A stretch of DNA of 19,045 nucleotides from Pseudomonadota bacterium (lineage in GTDB: Bacteria > Pseudomonadota > Alphaproteobacteria > UBA8366 > JADFVY01). Location of the stretch: the NCBI GenBank assembly GCA_015222795.1, contig JADFVY010000035.1, forward strand, positions 1 through 19,045, written 5' to 3'. The notes beneath the pieces are model-generated. The model saw nothing but the letters and a program-made list of their open reading frames with translations. It ran no database searches and was not told the DNA's origin. Every line of letters begins with the position of its first letter. Within the stretch, counting starts at the first letter, position 1. The position numbers and the translations under genes were made by a program. This document shows positions 14,548 to 19,045 of the stretch, in pieces.

Positions 14548-15594
14548 TTAGTCGTCCTGAGCCAGCCACGGCTCATGCGTGCTGAAATGTCGCACATTTA
14601 CCCCCAGTGCGGAGCGGTATTTTTCCGCAATTGTTTTATCAGGGTTTAGCACTTCAACAGTGTCCATTTTGCGCGTCCAAGCCCTATACAAGTCAAGAAG
14701 GTCCACATCACTAGTAGTTAAGCCTACGCCCCAGTATGTTACGATGCTCGGTTCTATATCCATTAGAGTTGATACAATTGAATTTGCAAGTGGATGTTCT
14801 TCATATACTTTTTCAAAACGAGGTGGAATAATTCCTAAGAAGGAACGCCAACCTGTGGGCGGTGGAGCAGCTAGGTGCTCTGGGTTTCCAAATGCAGCCT
14901 TCGTGCCATCCTCCGAGATTGCCATATTTAACGTTCCGTGTGGCTTGCAGACACAAACGGTGCCCCTCGAAAAATCCCTTACAGCGTACTGAAATGCGAG
15001 TCCTGCCTGATTCAGCCCGATTTCAAAAAGCGGATCATAATTCAAGCTGACTACGACATCGCCCGGTCGCAATTTCGCACCGACCTCTTGGCTTACCGTC
15101 AATGGTTTCCATCCCTTACCGTTCACATGGAAGCCCTGTAAGAGGAGAAACTGTAGTGGATTTCCAATGCCGTGATAAATTAGGTTTTCCCATGAAAGCA
15201 ACGGCTTGCCAGCTCCAAAAGTAACTGTGTTCTTGGCATCGCTAGTTATCGCAAATCCATGTATGTAATCCTTGGGAAGCGCACTCGGGTCCATGGGGTC
15301 TGAACTTTGTCGAGGAGCCCAGTTTTTTCGTCGGTGGCGCCATGCAAACGCAAAAAACTGCTCGACATCGGTCTTTCCGTCTCTTTCAAGTTCATAGAAA
15401 AGTTCCCGCCCATCTCGGTCGAGAACTTCGTACCCCATAGATTCTAGAAACATGTCGAGAACTGGATGGGGGTTAAATTCCTTCCAGAGCTTGCTTGTAA
15501 AATTCGAGACGACAGGTGGCCGGAAGTCATCGACAATATCCAACCTGATCGCCTCAGCCACACTAGCGCCGGCACCTATAACAAGAACACGCAT
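14548..15594 (-). CDS. SIR2-like domain protein, candidate defence NADase
   Basis: Predicted 348-residue Rossmann-fold protein with a diverged SIR2 pattern. It has an N-terminal dinucleotide loop MRVLVIGAGAS (G7-x-G9-A-S11), VVSLNYDPLFE with candidate catalytic Asn185, and VCKPHGTLN with candidate catalytic His219. A late GVGLTTSDVDLLDLYRAW and VEVLNPDK strand-turn follow, as in SIR2-like NADases. No zinc ribbon (paired CxxC) is seen, unlike true sirtuin deacetylases. Such SIR2 domains in bacteria are often NAD-depleting phage-defence effectors (Thoeris, DSR, Avs families), so defence is a reasonable inference, but no partner gene is visible. The gene is strikingly AT-richer than its neighbours (30% GC in 14761-14820). 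It lies between inverted repeat copies and inside a broken DUF6714/YHS duplication, all signs of horizontal acquisition. The ATG at 15594 follows an AGG at eight bases. Confidence 0.7.
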   Translation of the reverse strand: MRVLVIGAGASVAEAIRLDIVDDFRPPVVSNFTSKLWKEFNPHPVLDMFLESMGYEVLDRDGRELFYELERDGKTDVEQFFAFAWRHRRKNWAPRQSSDPMDPSALPKDYIHGFAITSDAKNTVTFGAGKPLLSWENLIYHGIGNPLQFLLLQGFHVNGKGWKPLTVSQEVGAKLRPGDVVVSLNYDPLFEIGLNQAGLAFQYAVRDFSRGTVCVCKPHGTLNMAISEDGTKAAFGNPEHLAAPPPTGWRSFLGIIPPRFEKVYEEHPLANSIVSTLMDIEPSIVTYWGVGLTTSDVDLLDLYRAWTRKMDTVEVLNPDKTIAEKYRSALGVNVRHFSTHEPWLAQDD

Positions 15595-15611
15595 CGATTG
15601 AGCCTATCCAG

Positions 15612-15673
15612 GGAGTTTCGGGGACAGTATACTTAACTCATCCACTGGAGTTTCGGGGACAGTATACTTAACT
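15612..15673 (+). repeat. two 27-base direct repeats at the right edge of the SIR2-like islet
   Basis: Identical copies at 15612-15638 and 15647-15673 start GGAGTTTCGGGGACAG and end TATACTTAACT, separated by eight bases (period 35). The 16-base core recurs inverted at 14488-14503. Read on the minus strand each copy contains TATACT, a good -10 hexamer, upstream of the SIR2-like gene. Repeats of this appearance occur near small transposase (Y1/RAYT) genes in other bacteria as I recall; no such gene is here. Confidence 0.85.
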
Positions 15674-16083
15674 AGCGGTTTTTACAAACAATAACAAATA
15701 GTTAGAATCTCTACCCCGCCAGCGGGTGGTCAGCGACATCCGCCTCTTTGCCGGGCTTGCCGCGATCAAGGATCACGGGTTCACCTTCGACCTCGTCGGC
15801 AATCTGGAAGCCCGCGAGGCCCGGCTCGGCGCGCTTGGTTTTTGTTGCGCCCTCAGGCGCCGGGCGGGCGCATCCGCGCCTGGTTTTTATATTGTTCCCT
15901 CAGGCGCCGGGCGCGGGCCTCCGCCCGCTTGGCTCCTCGCATGGGCTCGGACGCGCGCCCTCTGCGTCTATCTCCGCGGCCCTCTGCGTCCTCCGCGGTA
16001 GAATCTTCTTCCTTCCGGTGGGGCGGGAGTGTCGGGGTGGTTGGCCGCGGCATGGGCATTTTAGGGGCGGGTTGTCATGCGCG
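15674..16083. other. gene-less stretch: coding-like remnant, tandem palindromes and GCGTC repeats
   Basis: About 15726-15836 on the plus strand reads like a coding remnant (DIRLFAGLAAIKDHGFTFDL), possibly from an amidohydrolase; not identified. Then CCCTCAGGCGCCGGGCG occurs twice (15850-15866, 15897-15913), each followed by a GC palindrome; the second is perfect (GCGGGC 15913-15918, GCCCGC 15923-15928). Next, CCCTCTGCGTC recurs at 15958 and 15980, each leading into CTCCGCGG. These are intergenic repeat types; the open frames across them are not genes. Confidence 0.55.
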
Positions 16084-16185
16084 GTCATTAAACTAAGCAT
16101 GCATAGTAAAATAACGGCCCGCCTGTTTTATTTTGAAATATACAATGTATACTTATCATAATGCTGCGTTTAACCGCGCTCCGAT

Positions 16186-16229
16186 CGGTTTTTTGGCCGG
16201 CATTTTCCATAATACCGGCCAAAAAACCG
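16186..16229. repeat. perfect 15-base inverted repeat in AT-rich DNA
   Basis: CGGTTTTTTGGCCGG (16186-16200) and CCGGCCAAAAAACCG (16215-16229) are exact complements around a 14-base AT-rich loop. The preceding 100 bases are AT-rich and include the small palindrome TATACAATGTATA (16139-16151). No T run follows. It could be an element end or a protein-binding site. Confidence 0.65.
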
Positions 16230-16289
16230 CAGAAAACGTCTGTGCATGGGGTTGTTTTCGGAATTCAGGTATCAGGCACCAGACCACTG

Positions 16290-16339
16290 GTCGAGGTAGT
16301 AGTCATCGCAATGGGCGGGATTGCGGACCATCCGTAGCG
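16290..16339 (-). pseudogene. remnant of a second DUF6714-like gene
   Basis: Bases 16290-16309 match 14089-14108 (one mismatch) and 16303-16339 match 14264-14300 (one mismatch) of the intact gene. They are joined through a shared TCATCGC, so 162 bases are missing between two short direct repeats. The remainder of the gene is absent on the left. It sits just downstream of the intact YHS gene, in the same order as the other copy. Confidence 0.8.
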
Positions 16340-16347
16340 TGTGGTCG

Positions 16348-16812
16348 CTATTTGTCCAGAACCTTCGGCCAGTTCGTGTCGGCCTTGGCGATGAAGCCCG
16401 GGATGTCTTTCACCCACGTCTTCCCCACATCCTCGCTGTAGTTCAGATAGAGCTTGCCGTCCACGACGCGCCAGATTTGCGGGTCGGACGAGGCCGTGTA
16501 ACCCTGGCTTACCGCCCAGGCGCAGTAGCCGCCATATTGCGGGGCGAAGGTCTCCGGGTCCGATTTGAAGCTGTCCAGGTTTTCAGCGCTGGAAAAGCGC
16601 CAGGTCGCGCCATTCCATTCGTACTCATGGTCACCGCTGCCTTCGACCGGCTTGCCTTGCGTGAAATAGGCGACGGGGTCGTAGCCGCTGACGGCCAGAC
16701 TGCTGAATGTGCCGGTATAGACCGGGTCCTTGGCGAAGGCGGGTGAAACGGAGGCCTGGAACAGCAGGCCGAGGGCCAGCAGCATTACGGCCGGCAAGGG
16801 GCGGGTAAACAT
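16348..16812 (-). CDS. exported YHS-domain protein
   Basis: Predicted 154-residue periplasmic protein. A Sec signal (MFTRPLPAVMLLALGLLFQA, probable cut after SPAFA) precedes a YHS domain: AVSGYDPVAYFTQGKPVEGS, YEWNGATWRFSSAENLDSFK, and PETFAPQYGGYCAWAVSQG. The family is proposed to bind metal or small ligands and is often found with copper or redox proteins; the exact role is unknown. The ATG at 16812 is chosen because GGAG lies eight bases upstream and it starts the signal peptide properly; an in-frame ATG at 16839 would add nine residues. It is downstream of the FixK-like gene on the same strand (98-base gap). A decayed 3' fragment of a paralogue lies at 14368-14480. Confidence 0.9.
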   Translation of the reverse strand: MFTRPLPAVMLLALGLLFQASVSPAFAKDPVYTGTFSSLAVSGYDPVAYFTQGKPVEGSGDHEYEWNGATWRFSSAENLDSFKSDPETFAPQYGGYCAWAVSQGYTASSDPQIWRVVDGKLYLNYSEDVGKTWVKDIPGFIAKADTNWPKVLDK

Positions 16813-16910
16813 GACGGTTGCTCCATTGAAAACGAACATGCCCCGATGTTTGCCCGAATTAAATCACGAGATTATCCCGTCCGCGTTCACCGATTCGTGA
16901 AAGGCAAAAC

Positions 16911-17639
16911 CTACCGGTTGATCTCGCCTTCCTGGGCCTTGACTCCCGCGGCGTGGGCTTCCAGCGCGGGCCAGTTCAGAATCCCGATCTCGCCGCGTTT
17001 GCCGGTGCGGACGATGCCACGGTCGCGGAATGCCGACAGGGTGCGGCTGACGGTCTCGGCGGTGGTGCCCAGATAGTCGGCGATGTCGGCCCAGCGCATG
17101 GGAATATCGACGATTTCGATCCGTATGCCCGTGGCGCCGGCCTGGCGGCGGGCCATGGTCAGCAGGAATGCCGCCACCCGCTCCTCGATCGAGCGGTGGC
17201 CCAGCATCAGCATGCGGTCCTGCGCCTCGGTCAACTCGTCAGCTATTTTGGCGAGGAACAGTCGCCGCAAGCCCGGCGCCTCGTCGAACAGATGTTCCAA
17301 CGCCGGCCGCGGCCATGCCCGCAGCGTGCAGTGTGTCACCGCCTCGGCGCCATAACCATATTCGGCGTCCATATTAAAGGTGACCCCCAGAAAATCACCG
17401 GGATAGAGGAAGCCCGTAATCTGACGTCGCCCATCCGGCAGCAGCTTGAAGACGCTGGCTATGCCATGTTGCAGGCTGAATACGCTGATGGCCGGGTCGC
17501 CCTCGATAATGATCGACCTGCCCGCCAGCGAACTCACTGAATGAGAAATTTCGTTCAGGCGCGAAACGACCTTGTCGTCAAGCGCTCCAAGGCGTTGGCT
17601 CAGTGTACTTATGGATTTTTGTTCGGTGGCGGTAGGCAT
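16911..17639 (-). CDS. Crp/Fnr family regulator, FixK-like
   Basis: Predicted 242-residue transcription activator. Residues about 25-130 form the cyclic-nucleotide-type sensor fold (VFSLQHGIASVFKLLPDGRR, FLYPGDFLGV) and residues about 150-225 the winged helix, with ADIADYLGTTAETVSRTLSA. The recognition helix carries E195-TV-S198-R199, the E-SR signature of FNR/FixK/Anr proteins that read TTGAT-N4-ATCAA. The N-terminal cysteine cluster of FNR is absent (a single Cys, residue 104), so it does not sense oxygen through an Fe-S cluster and is more like FixK, DNR or NnrR. A perfect target site lies at 9298-9311. A GCTAAGG precedes the ATG. Upstream AGATTG-N5-CAATCT (17685-17701) may be an operator of another type. 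Confidence 0.93.
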   Translation of the reverse strand: MPTATEQKSISTLSQRLGALDDKVVSRLNEISHSVSSLAGRSIIIEGDPAISVFSLQHGIASVFKLLPDGRRQITGFLYPGDFLGVTFNMDAEYGYGAEAVTHCTLRAWPRPALEHLFDEAPGLRRLFLAKIADELTEAQDRMLMLGHRSIEERVAAFLLTMARRQAGATGIRIEIVDIPMRWADIADYLGTTAETVSRTLSAFRDRGIVRTGKRGEIGILNWPALEAHAAGVKAQEGEINR

Positions 17640-17684
17640 GAGTCACACCTTAGCAAAAGTTGTACCAAAATACTGCAACTCTTC

Positions 17685-17701
17685 AGATTGGTTTTCAATC
17701 T
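17685..17701. promoter_or_regulatory. palindrome upstream of the FixK-like gene
   Basis: AGATTG and CAATCT flank GTTTT, a perfect 6-base dyad 46 bases upstream of the regulator start, in an AT-rich promoter-like gap. It does not match the TTGAT-N4-ATCAA spacing, so it is not an obvious autoregulatory site; an unknown regulator is possible. Confidence 0.3.
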
Positions 17702-17800
17702 AGTTACGCGGGCCGGCCGAGGAGTCAAGGGGCGGACAGGTCTGTCCTTTGGCATGTTCCAGCCATAACATGGGGTTAAGCAGCGAACAGGAGGCAGATC

Positions 17801-18120
17801 ATGACGGTAAACGACATGCCCAGGGATCGCGACCGGATGATGGTCGAGGGGGCTGTACTGATGGGGGGTTTCCTCGCTGTTCCGCTGCCCCGTGGACCCC
17901 TACCCCGCAAAGTGCGACATCGCCCTGGTCGGCGTGCCGCACGGCACCGGCACCGGCACCACCGAACGCGACCAGCATCTGGGGCCGCAACATCATCGGC
18001 GGCGACGTGGTCTGCCTGATGCCCACTAAGGACCAGCCCAACAAGATCACATCCCTGGTGACGGCCGCCGTAATGTTCGAGATGATCGTGCTGATCGCGG
18101 ATAACGCCGCAGGGGCATAG
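17801..18120 (+). pseudogene. wrecked agmatinase/ureohydrolase gene
   Basis: Start and end of an agmatinase-family (arginase fold) gene survive in three reading frames. An AGGAGG ribosome site precedes ATG 17801 (MTVNDMPRDRD to EGAVLMGGFL). After a frameshift near 17880 a second frame reads PYPAKCDIALVGVPHGTGTG and TTERDQHLGP, the N-terminal family pattern. Near 17980 it jumps to a third frame, NIIGGDVVCLMPTKDQPNKI then AVMFEMIVLIADN, the family C-terminus. The central roughly 700 bases holding the manganese ligands (GDHS, DxDxxDP) are gone. An intact enzyme would convert agmatine or a guanidino acid to an amine plus urea. The loss is clear because both ends remain recognisable. Confidence 0.8.
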
Positions 18121-18214
18121 CGCTGTCGTTCCAGATATCGCGCCCGCCGGTATCAGGCTATAACCGCGTGCAATATAGTCAATAATCGCGGCGGGCATCG
18201 GGAAAGGCACGGCT

Positions 18215-18994
18215 TTGGAATTCATTACGAACCCCTGGTTCTATGCGCTGGCGGTTCCGGCCGTGCTGATCGTCGGCTTTTCCAAGGCCGGCGTTGGCGG
18301 CGGGCTGGGCATCATGGCGGTGCCGATGATGGCGCTGGTGGTGTCGCCGGTGCAGGCGGCGGGGGTGCTGATGCCGCTGCTGCTATTCATGGATATTTTC
18401 ACGCTGCGCGCCTATTGGGGCGTGTTCGACCGGCGCAATCTGATGATCATGCTGCCCGGGTCGCTGGCCGGCGTGGTGATCGGCGGGCTGATCTTCGGTT
18501 ATATGAACGATAATGTGATTCGCATCATCGTCGGCGCCGTCGCCATCCTGTTCACGCTTTATCGCTGGATCGGCCCGCGGCTGCTCAACCGCGCCGCCGA
18601 CCACGTGTCGCCGCCCCATCGCGGTTACGGGACTTTCTGGGCCGGCGTCGGCGGTTTTACCAGCGTGGTCGCCCATGGCGGCAGCCCGCCGGTGCATATC
18701 TACCTGCTGCCGCAAAGATTGGAGAAACAGTTGTTCGTCGGCACCACAGTGGTGCTGTTCGCGCTGGTCGATGTGATGAAGCTGCCGGCCTATGCAATGC
18801 TGGGCGCGCTGGACGCCACCAACCTGGGCACCGCCCTGATCCTGGCCCCGGTGGCGCCGCTGGGCATCTGGCTGGGCATAACCTTCCAGAAACGCCTGCC
18901 CGAGGCGATCTTCTACCGCATCTGCTTCACCCTCATCTTCCTGACCGGCTGCCGCCTGGTCTGGCAGGGGGCGGAGGGATTGCTGGTGAAGTAA
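18215..18994 (+). CDS. TauE/SafE family (TSUP) membrane permease
   Basis: Predicted 259-residue inner-membrane protein of the sulfite exporter TauE/SafE family, moving small anions such as sulfite, sulfoacetate or organosulfur acids. The hallmark N-terminal GFSKAGVGGGLGIMAVPMMAL and the mid-protein GGFTSVVAHGGSPPVHIYLLP repeat are present, with about eight hydrophobic helices. It begins with TTG at 18215 behind GGGAAAGG; the next in-frame ATG would cut the first helix. Length is normal. Its stop codon lies within a 48-base perfect palindrome at the window end. Substrate unknown. Confidence 0.92.
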   Translation: MEFITNPWFYALAVPAVLIVGFSKAGVGGGLGIMAVPMMALVVSPVQAAGVLMPLLLFMDIFTLRAYWGVFDRRNLMIMLPGSLAGVVIGGLIFGYMNDNVIRIIVGAVAILFTLYRWIGPRLLNRAADHVSPPHRGYGTFWAGVGGFTSVVAHGGSPPVHIYLLPQRLEKQLFVGTTVVLFALVDVMKLPAYAMLGALDATNLGTALILAPVAPLGIWLGITFQKRLPEAIFYRICFTLIFLTGCRLVWQGAEGLLVK

Positions 18995-19037
18995 ATCTAA
19001 CGGATGGTACCCATGGGTACCATCCGTTAGATTTACT
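18990..19037. repeat. 48-base perfect palindrome at the TauE gene end
   Basis: The sequence from 18990 to 19037 equals its own reverse complement, centred on GGTACCCATGGGTACC (19006-19021). Symmetry continues imperfectly outward so that 18983-19044 matches with two mismatched pairs. The left arm carries the last codons of the permease (LVK, stop). The right arm, read on the minus strand, ends CTAGTGGAGTAA (LVE, stop), as if a convergent gene with the same tail lay just beyond the window. No T run follows, so it is not a simple terminator. Confidence 0.9.
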
Positions 19038-19045
19038 CCACTAGC

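Noticed and set aside
15612..15673. CRISPR-like repeat-spacer pattern
   Set aside because: Only two direct repeats with an 8-base spacer and no cas genes.
15726..16161. Plus-strand frames of 84-137 residues and minus-strand frames of 66-68 residues
   Set aside because: They cross tandem intergenic repeats; the TAEDAEG-type translation is typical of spurious repeat-derived proteins.
16886..16901. TTCAC-N6-GTGAA as a CRP site before the YHS gene
   Set aside because: The half-sites are in the inverse orientation to TGTGA-N6-TCACA, so no CRP match.
17685..17701. FNR/FixK autoregulatory site
   Set aside because: The dyad is AGATTG-N5-CAATCT, not TTGAT-N4-ATCAA, so it is kept only as an unassigned palindrome.

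Overview
The window looks like chromosomal DNA of a high-GC alphaproteobacterium, plausibly Rhodospirillales-like. The evidence is GC-rich third positions in most genes, a TRAP transporter operon, an RpiR-type regulator, a FixK-like Crp/Fnr regulator with a matching TTGAT-N4-ATCAA site, and a hibernation factor fused to a cold-shock domain. This assignment is inference from gene content. No rRNA, tRNA, CRISPR array or intact transposase was seen.

Layout. Positions 1-1687 (minus strand) hold the 5' part of an hscC-type Hsp70 gene and an RpiR-family regulator. Positions 1980-7531 (plus) hold an N-formylglutamate amidohydrolase-like gene, a complete TRAP transporter (dctQ, dctM, dctP), a strong terminator and a glutamine-synthetase-like ligase. 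Positions 7532-8120 are a repeat-rich gap with a probable toxin-gene remnant. Next come apt (plus), the hibernation factor/cold-shock fusion (minus) and a cytochrome b561-like gene (plus). Positions 10000-10114 hold a short palindromic element abutting a beheaded secretory gene. Positions 10225-13909 hold an amidase (minus) divergent from a metallophosphoesterase and a gamma-glutamyltransferase (plus). Positions 13894-16812 are a scrambled accessory zone: a DUF6714-like gene, a decayed YHS fragment, a low-GC SIR2-like gene bracketed by short repeats, repeat-rich junk, and an intact YHS-domain gene. Positions 16911-19045 hold the FixK-like regulator, a wrecked agmatinase gene, and a TauE/SafE permease whose stop codon lies in a perfect 48-bp palindrome.

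How the genes may work together. The amidohydrolase, TRAP importer, GS-like ligase, amidase and gamma-glutamyltransferase are compatible with uptake and breakdown of glutamyl- or amide-linked nitrogen compounds under RpiR control. The substrate cannot be read from the sequence. Separately, a perfect FNR/FixK palindrome lies between the hibernation-factor and cytochrome b561 genes, spaced for activation of both divergent promoters. This suggests low-oxygen control by the FixK-like regulator encoded about 7.6 kb away.

The most unusual material is the SIR2-like gene (14548-15594), a candidate NAD-dependent defence protein. It sits in an AT-rich islet between two reciprocally decayed copies of a DUF6714-YHS gene pair.
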